Shown here one piece after another: positions 1-7,968 of a DNA stretch of 64,000 nucleotides. Made by a program: the position numbers and the translations under genes. The number at the start of each line of letters is the position of its first letter. The stretch's first letter is position 1. The stretch covers positions 1 through 64,000 of the forward strand of contig CAZDCK010000010.1 of assembly GCA_964503965.1 (NCBI GenBank), given 5' to 3'. The notes below the pieces were generated by a model. That model was given only the letters and a program-made list of their open reading frames with translations. It had not been told where the DNA came from and searched no databases. Origin of the DNA: Eutrophocola sp964503965. GTDB lineage: Bacteria; Pseudomonadota; Gammaproteobacteria; Pseudomonadales; Pseudohongiellaceae.

Positions 1-112
1 CTTTTTTGGGGCAGCTTTTTTAGGAGCGGCCTTGGTCTTGGTTGCAGCCTTTTTTGGGGCAGCTTTTTTAGGAGCAGCCTTGGCCTTGGTTGCCGCCTTT
101 TTTGGAGCAGCT
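1..112. repeat. 48-bp tandem repeat inside the histone-like gene
   Basis: Two nearly identical 48-bp units (1-48 and 49-96) and the start of a third (from 97) lie in frame, so each unit adds 16 residues of the KAAPKKAA/ATK type. The copies differ at a few bases. Such in-frame repeats expand and contract easily, so the length of this protein may vary between strains. Confidence 0.8.
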
Positions 113-186
113 TTGACCTTGGATACTTTTGCTTTGGTTGCCTTTGCTTTTGTCTTAGCTTTAGCAGTTGTTTTTCTGGTTGCCAT
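1..186 (-). CDS. Histone H1-like Lys/Ala-rich DNA-binding protein (AlgP-like), 3' part cut by window edge
   Basis: The reverse strand reads from an ATG at 184-186 without a stop to base 1, giving at least 62 residues made almost only of Lys, Ala, Thr and Pro. The start reads MATRKTTAKAKTKAKATKAK and then passes into repeats of the KAAPKKAA type. This composition is that of bacterial histone H1-like C-terminal tails such as AlgP/AlgR3, which bind DNA non-specifically through charge. Nothing but the repeat tail is visible here, so any folded domain would lie beyond the window. It is divergent from sfsA, with about 200 bp between them. The family call rests on composition only; another Lys/Ala-rich nucleoid protein is equally possible. 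Confidence 0.6.
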   Translation of the reverse strand, partial: MATRKTTAKAKTKAKATKAKVSKVKAAPKKAATKAKAAPKKAAPKKAATKTKAAPKKAAPKK

Positions 187-389
187 TCCTAATCTCAAAA
201 ACTAATCTAGGGGTGTCTGGTAAAGCCGGGTAAACACCGTAAAAATGGAAAAAATCCTGTATTCAGGACCCGCTGTTTTACGAGGCACGCTACGCTACCA
301 GATTATCCATGCCAGTTCCATAAAAATTATATGAAATTTGGGTAGATATACGGATAGTCTCAACCCATTCTAAAAGGTGTTTTCATCAG

Positions 390-1115
390 GTGAAATTTAC
401 GCCCCCGTTCCAGCCAGCAACCCTTATCAAACGCTATAAACGCTTCCTTGCCGATGTAGAGCTTGACGATGGAAGTGTCATGACAATTCATTGCCCCAAT
501 ACTGGTTCAATGCGTAATTGCAATACACCTGGTAGTCGTGTCTGGTATTCCACCTCAGACAGTAAAACCCGGAAATATCCCCATACTTTCGAGATTGTTG
601 AGACAGTTAGTGGAGTGTTTGCCGGTATTAACACCAACAGGGCCAATCAACTAGTGCGGGAGGCGATTGAGAATGGGGTTATTTCTGTTCTTGACGGATA
701 TGACTCCCTGCGGCAGGAGGTGAAATATGGTGCTGAAAACAGCCGGATTGATTTTCTGCTTTCCGGTCATCCATTGCGGCCTGGACAGGATTGTTATGTG
801 GAAGTGAAGAATGTCACCTTGGGAATGGGGGAAGGCCTCGGACTTTTTCCGGATGCGGTGTCTACGCGGGGTACCAGGCACCTGCGTGAACTTATCGGAA
901 TCGTTGAATCAGGCCATAGGGCGGTATTGCTCTTCTGCGTACAACATACTGGTATCGAGCGCGTAGAACCAGCTACAGAAATTGATCCCGAGTACAGTAG
1001 CACCCTCAGGCAGGCAGCATCAGCGGGAGTAGAACTAATCGCCTGGAAGGCAACAATTGATGCGAGTGAAATTCGACTGGTCAGCGAACTGCCGGTAGTG
1101 CTTCCTGAGGAATAA
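390..1115 (+). CDS. sfsA: SfsA family DNA-binding / sugar fermentation stimulation protein
   Basis: The 241-residue protein matches E. coli SfsA from end to end: the N-terminal PP-Q-ATLIKRYKRFLAD segment, the HCPNTGSM motif, the WYSTSD...RKYPHT block, and the C-terminal YVEVKNVTL segment followed by the FPDAVSTRG region. SfsA has a nuclease-like fold and was described as a nucleoid-binding protein that affects maltose genes; its molecular role is not settled. The start is a GTG at 390, chosen because it aligns with the family N-terminus; an AAAGG lies about 15 bases upstream. The gene stands alone on the plus strand, and its last 35 bases overlap the convergent Rieske gene. Confidence 0.9.
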   Translation: MKFTPPFQPATLIKRYKRFLADVELDDGSVMTIHCPNTGSMRNCNTPGSRVWYSTSDSKTRKYPHTFEIVETVSGVFAGINTNRANQLVREAIENGVISVLDGYDSLRQEVKYGAENSRIDFLLSGHPLRPGQDCYVEVKNVTLGMGEGLGLFPDAVSTRGTRHLRELIGIVESGHRAVLLFCVQHTGIERVEPATEIDPEYSSTLRQAASAGVELIAWKATIDASEIRLVSELPVVLPEE

Positions 1116-1422
1116 TAATATTTCCGTCCTCAAGCTGGTATTCAACAGACATCAGGCTCTGGCCCGCACACGGACCAAGAATGCATTCTCCTTCATCGAT
1201 GGTAAAGAGTGCACCATGATTCATGCACCGGATGTACTGGCCTTCGTTATCCAGAAATCGATGGGGTTCCCAGTCAAGAGGAATACCCAGGTGGGGGCAG
1301 CGGTTCAGGTACAGATAGATTATGCCCCTTTTTCGAATAGCCATCAGATTTATCTGAGGTAGTTCAAAGCCCCTGGACTCTCCTTCAGGGATGTCGTTTT
1401 GATGACAGAGTGTAATAGCCAC
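1081..1422 (-). CDS. Rieske [2Fe-2S] ferredoxin-like protein
   Basis: This 113-residue soluble protein has the two Rieske ligand pairs: Cys42-Pro-His44 in RCPHLG and Cys66-x2-His69 in CMNHGALF. These bind a 2Fe-2S cluster in Rieske ferredoxins of the NirD/dioxygenase type. There is no membrane anchor or signal peptide, so it is probably a cytoplasmic electron carrier. No oxygenase or reductase partner is adjacent; upstream on the same strand, about 20 bp away, is a PLP enzyme of the Cys/Met family. Its 3' end overlaps the 3' end of sfsA by 35 bp in convergent orientation. The fold is clear; the partner is unknown. Confidence 0.85.
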   Translation of the reverse strand: MAITLCHQNDIPEGESRGFELPQINLMAIRKRGIIYLYLNRCPHLGIPLDWEPHRFLDNEGQYIRCMNHGALFTIDEGECILGPCAGQSLMSVEYQLEDGNIIIPQEALPAVR

Positions 1423-1443
1423 TTCCCAGAATCCCGGGGCAGG

Positions 1444-2682
1444 TCAGGCTGAAAGAGCCTGCTCGAAGTCGGCGATCAGGTCCTCCGTATCCTCGATGCC
1501 AATTGACAGTCGAACCATGGAGTCAGCAATGCCCATGGAAGCACGCCGCTCTGCGCCCATTTCAAAATAGATTGTATGGGCTACGGGTATACCAAGCGAC
1601 CGGTTATCGCCGAGGTTGCTGGAAGAAACAACCAGTGTCAGTGCATTGAGAAAATCAAAGCAGTCAATGGATTCGTCCAGTTCGATGCTGAGAATAGCGC
1701 CAAAGTGACGAAAGAGGGATTTTGCCCGTTCATGTTGCGGATGGCCGGTCAGCCCCGGATAGAAGACTTTTCGCACTTTCGGGTGACTGTCGCAGAACTC
1801 CGCGATTGCCTGGGCATTACTGCAGGCCTTGTCCATACGCAGGCTCAGGGTATCGCAGCCGGCTGAAATATGATGTGCCGCTTCTGGAGCCAGGGCGGCG
1901 CCAAAATCCCTCAGGCCTTTCTTGCGTATCTGGGTGACGCCCCATTCACCGGGGTCAACGTGTTTGTAGTTCTCGAAGATATTCGGATAGGTAGTCCAGT
2001 CGTATTGTCCGGTATCTGTCACACAGCCACCCAGGGCATTGCCATGACCGCCGATATACTTGGTCAATGAGTTGATCACAAGGCTGGCCTTGACGATTTT
2101 GGGCAGGAAAAGCCAGGGTGAGGTCATGGTGTTGTCGACAAAATAGACCAGATTGCGGGCTTCGCACAGGTCCCCGATTGAAACCAGGTCTGCGACCTGG
2201 GTTACCGGGTTGGCAATGGTTTCCACGAAGACCATACGCGTGTTGCCCTGAATGGCTGATTCCACATTAGCCACATCTGTGACATCCACAAACGTGACGT
2301 CTATACCCAGATCACGCAGGGTGTTGAAGAGTGAGTTCGTGTTACCAAAGAGAAACGCACTGGATACGATGTGGTCGCCACTTTTCAGCAGTGCCAGCAG
2401 GGAAGACCCTATTGCGGCCATGCCTGTGCCAAAGACAACCGATGCATGCCCCTGCTCCAGTTTTGTGACCTTCTGGGCCAGTGCCTCAATAGTTGGATTG
2501 TTTTGACGTCCGTAGGCATACCCCTTCCGCTTGTTCTGGAATACTTCGGCCAGTTCCCTGGCATCTTCATAGCCAAATGCTACGGAGTGATGTACCGGCT
2601 TATGCAGCACGCCATGTTCTGGTTTACCTTCCCGGTCAGAATGCAGTGTAGTGCTGTTAAAGCCTTTTTTGATCTTGCCCAT
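1444..2682 (-). CDS. Cys/Met metabolism PLP-dependent enzyme (cystathionine gamma-synthase / gamma-lyase family)
   Basis: The 412-residue protein belongs to the PLP-dependent gamma-family of MetB, MetY, MetZ and methionine gamma-lyase. The Schiff-base lysine is Lys208 in SLTKYIGGHGN, preceded by the FVDNTM segment with the PLP-pyridine Asp; the N-terminal YGRQNNPT motif and the FGTGMAA phosphate-binding loop are also present. Members either form homocysteine or cystathionine from acylated homoserine or break down sulfur amino acids, and sequence alone does not separate these here. It lies between the Rieske protein and the DksA-like gene on the same strand, with gaps of about 20-30 bp, so co-transcription is likely. 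I would not assign a met symbol. Confidence 0.8.
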   Translation of the reverse strand: MGKIKKGFNSTTLHSDREGKPEHGVLHKPVHHSVAFGYEDARELAEVFQNKRKGYAYGRQNNPTIEALAQKVTKLEQGHASVVFGTGMAAIGSSLLALLKSGDHIVSSAFLFGNTNSLFNTLRDLGIDVTFVDVTDVANVESAIQGNTRMVFVETIANPVTQVADLVSIGDLCEARNLVYFVDNTMTSPWLFLPKIVKASLVINSLTKYIGGHGNALGGCVTDTGQYDWTTYPNIFENYKHVDPGEWGVTQIRKKGLRDFGAALAPEAAHHISAGCDTLSLRMDKACSNAQAIAEFCDSHPKVRKVFYPGLTGHPQHERAKSLFRHFGAILSIELDESIDCFDFLNALTLVVSSSNLGDNRSLGIPVAHTIYFEMGAERRASMGIADSMVRLSIGIEDTEDLIADFEQALSA

Positions 2683-2712
2683 GGGAATCCTGTTGCTGAT
2701 TTGCCCTGTAAA

Positions 2713-3075
2713 TCAGGATTGCGGATGATACTCCTGCTGGCTTTGACAAGCAAAGCAGCATGGGGCTTCCGGCTGGACCTTTAGCCTTTCAAAGCCAATA
2801 TCTTCACCACACTCGTCGCAATAACCATAGTCACCGGATTCAACCTTGGCCAGTGCAATATTTACGGCTCGTAGCCGTTGTTCAATACTGCGTATCGTGG
2901 ATTGGGCCATGTTCTGTTGTTGCATGGCATCCATCCGTGACAGACGGCCTATCTTGGTCTGGTCCAGTACCACCGTATCGGCAGCAGATTTGCCGGCTTC
3001 GTATTGACCAAGAAGGGATGTCTGGAGAGAAATGAGTCTGGCTTTAAGTGACCGGGACTGGTTGGGTGTGAGCAT
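2713..3075 (-). CDS. DksA/TraR-family zinc-finger protein
   Basis: This 120-residue protein has a long N-terminal helical region and a C-terminal four-cysteine zinc finger: Cys86-x2-Cys89 in YCDECGEDIGFERL, then Cys107-x2-Cys110. The RLSRMDAMQ segment around residues 44-52 is typical of the short DksA-like proteins in gammaproteobacteria. DksA itself binds the RNA polymerase secondary channel and works with ppGpp; whether this paralogue does so is not shown, as the coiled-coil tip differs from the DxxDxA of DksA. It follows the 434-aa gene with a 15-bp gap. It is probably a secondary DksA-like protein rather than the main one. Confidence 0.8.
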   Translation of the reverse strand: MLTPNQSRSLKARLISLQTSLLGQYEAGKSAADTVVLDQTKIGRLSRMDAMQQQNMAQSTIRSIEQRLRAVNIALAKVESGDYGYCDECGEDIGFERLKVQPEAPCCFACQSQQEYHPQS

Positions 3076-3090
3076 GTTGTTACTGTCCGC

Positions 3091-4395
3091 TTACCTGGAA
3101 AAGGATTGGTAAAAGGGACGGGCTGCAATACTGTCTGAAATATTTTTCAGCCGCATCCGGTATGCTTCGGATTCTCTGCTGCCATATTGCTCAATGAATT
3201 CTGCTTCTGTCATGCCATCGTAGGTGCCCAGTTGAGGCAGGTAATCACCGGGTGATTCGGAATCCATCATGATTTGCTGGAAAAGCAGGGCATCCTCAGT
3301 CGAACGGGTGGCCAGCATACCGAGCAGACTGCCGGCCTGGTTCGCGGCGATATCCGTGAAGCTGAATCCTGTTCGGTAACGGGAATCATGGACTTCCTTG
3401 TAGACAGACAGCAGCTCAGCCATGGAGGCACCGGCGGAAGCGGATATGGCTGCAGAACCACTGACGTGGCGAGCGAGATCCTCCCGTCTTTCTATGACGA
3501 CTTTTAAGGGACGGGAAACTGGAATATCCAGATCGGTCCCTACCAGTTGTTCAAGGTTAAAATCAGCCAGATAGGTACTGAGCACAATAAATGCTGCCCG
3601 GTTTTCTGCAACAGGGTCAGCGCCTGCAACAGAATTTATATTGGCAAACAGGAAGATTGGTCTGAATAGATCATTAAGGCCTATGGTGCCGGCGGATTCC
3701 GGTAAAGCGGCGATCGTATCGACGAGCTTCTCCTGATAAAAAACCAGCCGCTGCGCCTCACGGGCACTCACAAATGCCCGACGCGCCTGATCCTCGAGCA
3801 ATTGCCTGTTGTCTCCCTGCCAGTCCAGAACAATCACCATTCGACGGGCATTGATGTCCTGGAAATGCAGTGAGTTCATGAATGTACTGACAAGTTGGTA
3901 GTTTGGGTCCTCGGCAAGCCTTGATGCTATTACCTTACCCAGGGGCGAAAGGATTACAGCCGGCAGACCAAGTGCGCCGGCATCAAGTTGCTTCAGGACC
4001 AGTTTGCCGTTGATATGCGTGAATCCCAGGGTGAGATTGAAGTAACGCTGAAGCCCCATCAGGTCCAGCGGAATACTCAGGCCGACAGAAACGGCATCTT
4101 CATCCAGACCAATGCGGGTATTAACAGCGTCGAAAACAGGATTATTACTCTTGATGTAGGTTGTCAGGGCGTTCAGTTCTGGTTCTGTGAGACGGACTTC
4201 CTGGAATTCGCTGGCCAGCAGTCGGCGTGGATCATGATCAATCAGAAGCTGCTGTACCTCGTTGACCTGGCCCTGATCCAGCACAGCATTTGAGGGCACG
4301 CCGGGTAACACATCCAGGGTGAGCAGGACTATTATAAGTGGCAGGCTGGTTATACAGGTTACAATGCTGCCAAGCAGGTTGTCGAAAATATTCAT
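3091..4395 (-). CDS. Unrecognised membrane-anchored protein, 434 aa
   Basis: I do not recognise this family. The first 30 residues form one hydrophobic segment (about residues 8-32) ending near PGVPS, so the protein is likely anchored in the inner membrane or exported. Residues about 40-170 look like alternating beta strands and helices with LTEPELNAL and a VSVGLSIPL strand, a pattern also seen in lipid-binding periplasmic folds; that resemblance is weak. The C-terminal half is helical and rich in Ala, Glu and Arg, with a YGSRESEAYRMRLKNIS stretch near the end. It heads a minus-strand group with the DksA-like gene 15 bp downstream. No catalytic motif is visible. Confidence 0.65.
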   Translation of the reverse strand: MNIFDNLLGSIVTCITSLPLIIVLLTLDVLPGVPSNAVLDQGQVNEVQQLLIDHDPRRLLASEFQEVRLTEPELNALTTYIKSNNPVFDAVNTRIGLDEDAVSVGLSIPLDLMGLQRYFNLTLGFTHINGKLVLKQLDAGALGLPAVILSPLGKVIASRLAEDPNYQLVSTFMNSLHFQDINARRMVIVLDWQGDNRQLLEDQARRAFVSAREAQRLVFYQEKLVDTIAALPESAGTIGLNDLFRPIFLFANINSVAGADPVAENRAAFIVLSTYLADFNLEQLVGTDLDIPVSRPLKVVIERREDLARHVSGSAAISASAGASMAELLSVYKEVHDSRYRTGFSFTDIAANQAGSLLGMLATRSTEDALLFQQIMMDSESPGDYLPQLGTYDGMTEAEFIEQYGSRESEAYRMRLKNISDSIAARPFYQSFSR

Positions 4396-4654
4396 CAGGA
4401 TTGCCGGGTTGCTTCACAGCTTGCCAGTGGAAGGCTCCTTTAAACTCAAATTATGCGTTATCATGGCCGAATCACTGATTCTAATCCAGATTTTATACTG
4501 TCAAAACAACGCGACCCTGATTTGCCATCGGAAATTTCCGGTAAATGACTGGCATTTGGTCGGGGCAAGGGTTTGCCGGCTGTGCCTGTCGTAATCTGGG
4601 GGGTACTTGGTGTGCTTACAGTGTTTATTCAGTGTTTCTTGAGAGGTGAAATAT

Positions 4655-5284
4655 ATGCGCGTTAACAGAGAGCTTGTGCTGGTTATTCTGGTCTCCCTGT
4701 TTCTGGGTTCCTGTGCGAGTTCAGGAGGGTCCCAGGTTGTGTATATCCCCGGGGAGGATGATGGCGCTTCCCAGTCCGCACCAGAAAGCGATAGCGAGAT
4801 GGAGAGACAGCGTTTACTGGCTGAGGAACAGGCAAGGGAGCAGGAAGAGGCCGAAGCACGCCGGATAGCTGCCGAGCGTCGTGCAGAAGAGGAGCGACTG
4901 GCCAGGGAAAGGGAGCAGCGCGAGGCTGAAGAGGCAGCCCGCCGTGAAGCTGAGCGCGAACGGGAAATAGCACGACGCAGGGCCCAGGAGCAGGCCAGAA
5001 TAGTGGCGGCCCAGGAAGCCAGGATCGAGGAATTGCGGGCTCGGATAGCAGCCAACGAAAGTGAAACGGAAAATCTGGAGTCGGCCAATGCTGCTTTGAG
5101 GGATGCAGTGGCCGCGGCTGAGGAATTGAACCAGGCGCTTTCTATGGAAGAAGAGAAATACAACAATGCCAACGAAACCACCGGAGAGCTCCCCGATGAA
5201 CTGGATACTGAGCGCCTTGAGGCTCTTGCAGAAGAAGTAGAAAGGCTAAGTTCCCAGGCTGAATCTATTCTGGCCCAGCCCTGA
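4655..5284 (+). CDS. Coiled-coil lipoprotein, Glu/Arg-rich
   Basis: The protein begins with a basic N-terminus and a hydrophobic stretch ending in the lipobox LGSC, followed by ASSGG, so it should be lipidated. Most of the rest (about residues 50-155) is a long charged helix dense in Glu, Arg, Ala and Gln with heptad-like spacing, a clear coiled coil; the tail is acidic. I chose the ATG at 4655 over an in-frame GTG at 4646 because GAGAGG at 4641-4646 is well placed for it. The next gene follows after 25 bp. The function is unknown; similar shapes act as envelope spacers or scaffolds, which is only an analogy. Confidence 0.75.
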   Translation: MRVNRELVLVILVSLFLGSCASSGGSQVVYIPGEDDGASQSAPESDSEMERQRLLAEEQAREQEEAEARRIAAERRAEEERLAREREQREAEEAARREAEREREIARRRAQEQARIVAAQEARIEELRARIAANESETENLESANAALRDAVAAAEELNQALSMEEEKYNNANETTGELPDELDTERLEALAEEVERLSSQAESILAQP

Positions 5285-5309
5285 GGCAGGAACCGGAAAG
5301 GCTGATGTC

Positions 5310-5534
5310 ATGGGTAAAGACAAGAAATCCGGAAAGGTCCTGCAGTTCTCATCTGACAGTAGCCGCCTGACAGCCAGGATCGCCGATCGGCAGGAGGCGG
5401 CCAGGGAAGCAAAGACCCAGGATCTGAGAAAGCGCTTTTCTGCCGCCAGGAAATCCACGGAATCCCCTGCACGTGCAGCGCAGCGGCTAAAGAAAATTTT
5501 CAGAAATCCCGGGCGCAATCCTGATAAGTCGTGA
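5310..5534 (+). CDS. Small basic hypothetical protein, 74 aa
   Basis: This short reading frame lies 25 bp after the coiled-coil lipoprotein on the same strand and has a GGAAAGG ribosome-binding site about ten bases before its ATG. The product is rich in Lys, Arg, Ala and Ser and predicted mostly helical, without a membrane segment, cysteines or a recognisable motif. The position and ribosome-binding site support a real gene made with the lipoprotein. I do not recognise a family, and the basic charge only suggests nucleic-acid or membrane-surface contact. Confidence 0.5.
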   Translation: MGKDKKSGKVLQFSSDSSRLTARIADRQEAAREAKTQDLRKRFSAARKSTESPARAAQRLKKIFRNPGRNPDKS

Positions 5535-5696
5535 TATCGGAACCCCGGCAGGCGCTTTGGGGACTCCCCCTGCCGGGCCCCTTTAATACCCCTAATTTGC
5601 TTTGTTTGCGTCCAGCCTTGTGGTAAAGTTCGCGGTTTTTTACGACCACAAAATAACCACAAGAAGAAACACAGAAACGTTTAGGGAGAGACCCGA

Positions 5697-7847
5697 ATGC
5701 TTGGTGCCACTAGCTTGATAATACTGCTGTCGTTGTTTGGTATTGGTGTGGCTTTTTTCTACATGAAAAAAGTAACCGATATCCCCATAGATATGGGCCT
5801 GGAAAAAGAAGAGAGCGACCGACTCAAATCCATTCATGGAGCTATTGCCGAAGGGGCGATGGCATTCCTGAAACAGGAATACAAGGTACTGGCTATTTTC
5901 ATGATAGCCTTTGCCGTCGTCATCGCGCTGCTCATTGATGATCACCACACCGAAAACATCAGTGAAGGTATTTATACCGCGATATCTTTTCTGTTTGGTG
6001 CCCTGATTTCGATCGTATCCGGCTACATCGGCATGAAGGTTGCCACTGCCGGTAACGCCCGTACAACTGTTTCTGCCCGTAACAACATCGGGGATGCATT
6101 CCGCGTTGCCCTTAATTCGGGTGCTGTCATGGGGTTCTCGCTGGTAGGCCTGGCCACACTGGGACTGATTCTTATTTACCTGGTCATGAAAGCTATCCTT
6201 CCTGCTGATATTCCAAACAACGTCCTGATGGAAATCATTGCCGGTTTTGGTCTGGGTGGTTCTTCCATTGCCCTGTTTGCCCGTGTCGGCGGAGGTATCT
6301 TTACCAAGGCAGCTGACGTCGGTGCTGACCTGGTCGGTAAGGTTGAAAAAGGTATTCCTGAGGACGACCCCCGTAACCCGGCGGTAATCGCTGACAACGT
6401 GGGTGACAATGTTGGTGATGTTGCCGGTATGGGTGCTGACCTTTTCGGTTCCTGTGCAGAGAGCACCTGTGCTGCCCTGGTGATTAGTGCCCTGGCATTT
6501 TCCGGTGATATCAATGGCATGCTCTATCCGATCATGGTTACCGCTGTAGGCATTCCCATTAGTCTTGTTACCAAACTGCTGGTCAATGTCCACACTGAAG
6601 AGCAGGTGGCCCCGGCCCTGAAAAAACTGCTGATGATTTCAAGTGCGCTGATGGCAGTCGTCATGTATTTCGTCACAGACGCCATGGTGCCCGAAACCTT
6701 CATCATTAATGGCAATGAATACACTTCCATGGGTGTTTACTGGTGTTTCCTGTCAGGGCTGATCTCTGGTCTTGCGGTAGGCCTGCTCACCGAGTACTAC
6801 ACTTCTGACCAGTACCAGCCAGTAAAAGATATTGCCAAGTCCTGTGAAACCGGTGCGGCGACCAATATCATTTTCGGTCTGGCCCTGGGTTACAAGAGTA
6901 CTGTTCTGCCTTACCTGGCCATCGCGATCAGTATCTTTGTCTCTTGGCAGTTGGCCGATATGTACGGTATCGCCATTGCGTCCCTGGGTATGCTGGGCAC
7001 ACTCGTGATTGCCCTGACCATTGATGCCTATGGCCCTGTTGCCGACAATGCCGGTGGTGTCGCCGAAATGGTTGGCCTCGATAAGGAAGTTCGTCGTCGT
7101 ACGGATATCCTTGATTCAGCCGGTAACACTACTGCTGCGATCGGTAAAGGCTTTGCAATCGGCGCTGCCATCCTGACGTCCCTTGCCCTGTTCGGCGCCT
7201 TCCTGACGCACTCCCAGAACCTTCTGCGTGAACTTCCGGAATACGGCCCAGCCTATAACCTGGTCAATGACATTACCCTGCTTGATCCGGTTGTCTTTAC
7301 CAGCCTGTTTGTCGGCGCGGTATTGCCATTCCTTTTCTCAGCCATGACCATGAAATCTGTTGGTGCTGCTGCCTATGACATGATCGAGGAAGTACGTCGC
7401 CAGTTCCGCGAGATTCCCGGTATCATGGAAGGCCAGGGGCGTCCGCAGTATGGCCAGTGTGTGGCGATCTCAACCAAGGCGGCCCTGCGTGAGATGATTG
7501 CTCCGGGTGTGCTTATCATTGGGACTCCGCTTGTGATTGGTTTCCTGTTTGGTGTGCAGGCAGTTGCAGGAATCCTGGCAGGCTCACTGGTTACCGGTGG
7601 TGTTCTGGCAATCGCTTCCTCCAACTCAGGTGGTGCCTGGGATAACGCCAAAAAATATATCGAAGCCGGTAATATGGGCGGTAAAGGCTCGGAAGAGCAT
7701 AAGGCTGCTGTTGTTGGTGACACGGTTGGTGATCCGCTCAAGGATACTTCAGGTCCTTCACTGAACATCCTGATCAAGCTCTCTGCGATCCTCAGCCTGG
7801 TGTTTGCCCCGTTCTTCGTGAACTATGGCGGCATTCTGATTGGTTGA
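5697..7847 (+). CDS. hppA: Membrane-bound ion-translocating pyrophosphatase, K+-dependent type
   Basis: This 716-residue integral membrane protein has about 16 hydrophobic segments and the signatures of membrane pyrophosphatases: GGGIFTKAADVGADLVGKVE, the acidic EDDPRNPAVIADNVGDNVGD loop that holds Mg-PPi, and the C-terminal acidic loops with VGDTVGDPLKDTSGPS. It couples pyrophosphate hydrolysis to ion pumping out of the cytoplasm. The residue that sets K+ dependence is Ala480 in GNTTAAIGKG; K+-independent enzymes have Lys there. The segment after the second acidic motif (DLFGSCAESTCAALV) resembles the K+-dependent proton pumps of plant vacuoles more than Na+ pumps, so H+ is the likelier ion. 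The gene ends in a strong terminator. Confidence 0.95.
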   Translation: MLGATSLIILLSLFGIGVAFFYMKKVTDIPIDMGLEKEESDRLKSIHGAIAEGAMAFLKQEYKVLAIFMIAFAVVIALLIDDHHTENISEGIYTAISFLFGALISIVSGYIGMKVATAGNARTTVSARNNIGDAFRVALNSGAVMGFSLVGLATLGLILIYLVMKAILPADIPNNVLMEIIAGFGLGGSSIALFARVGGGIFTKAADVGADLVGKVEKGIPEDDPRNPAVIADNVGDNVGDVAGMGADLFGSCAESTCAALVISALAFSGDINGMLYPIMVTAVGIPISLVTKLLVNVHTEEQVAPALKKLLMISSALMAVVMYFVTDAMVPETFIINGNEYTSMGVYWCFLSGLISGLAVGLLTEYYTSDQYQPVKDIAKSCETGAATNIIFGLALGYKSTVLPYLAIAISIFVSWQLADMYGIAIASLGMLGTLVIALTIDAYGPVADNAGGVAEMVGLDKEVRRRTDILDSAGNTTAAIGKGFAIGAAILTSLALFGAFLTHSQNLLRELPEYGPAYNLVNDITLLDPVVFTSLFVGAVLPFLFSAMTMKSVGAAAYDMIEEVRRQFREIPGIMEGQGRPQYGQCVAISTKAALREMIAPGVLIIGTPLVIGFLFGVQAVAGILAGSLVTGGVLAIASSNSGGAWDNAKKYIEAGNMGGKGSEEHKAAVVGDTVGDPLKDTSGPSLNILIKLSAILSLVFAPFFVNYGGILIG

Positions 7848-7867
7848 TAACCGCTCAAGCCAATTCG

Positions 7868-7895
7868 AAAAAGGGGGCCTGGCCCCCTTTTTTTT
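7868..7895 (+). terminator. Rho-independent terminator after hppA
   Basis: AAAGGGGG and CCCCCTTT form a G/C stem around the five-base loop CCTGG, followed by a run of T. It lies 20 bp after the hppA stop codon and separates hppA from mrp. Confidence 0.92.
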
Positions 7896-7968
7896 CATCC
7901 ATGAGTTGCACTATTGATCTTTCTGCAACGTTGTTGCGAATAACTGACAAATACTTCGGACCAAGAAC

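Noticed and set aside
4501..5181. 226-codon minus-strand frame rich in Ser and Ala
   Set aside because: It is the complement of the Glu/Arg-rich coiled coil of the lipoprotein gene; repeated GAG/GCG codons give long antisense frames.
5598..5629. Possible promoter before hppA with TAAAGT
   Set aside because: No -35 better than three matches at suitable spacing, so I did not list it.
5640..6593. 317-codon minus-strand frame inside hppA
   Set aside because: hppA matches its family residue by residue over this stretch, while the antisense product is an odd Asn/Gly/Thr/His mixture.
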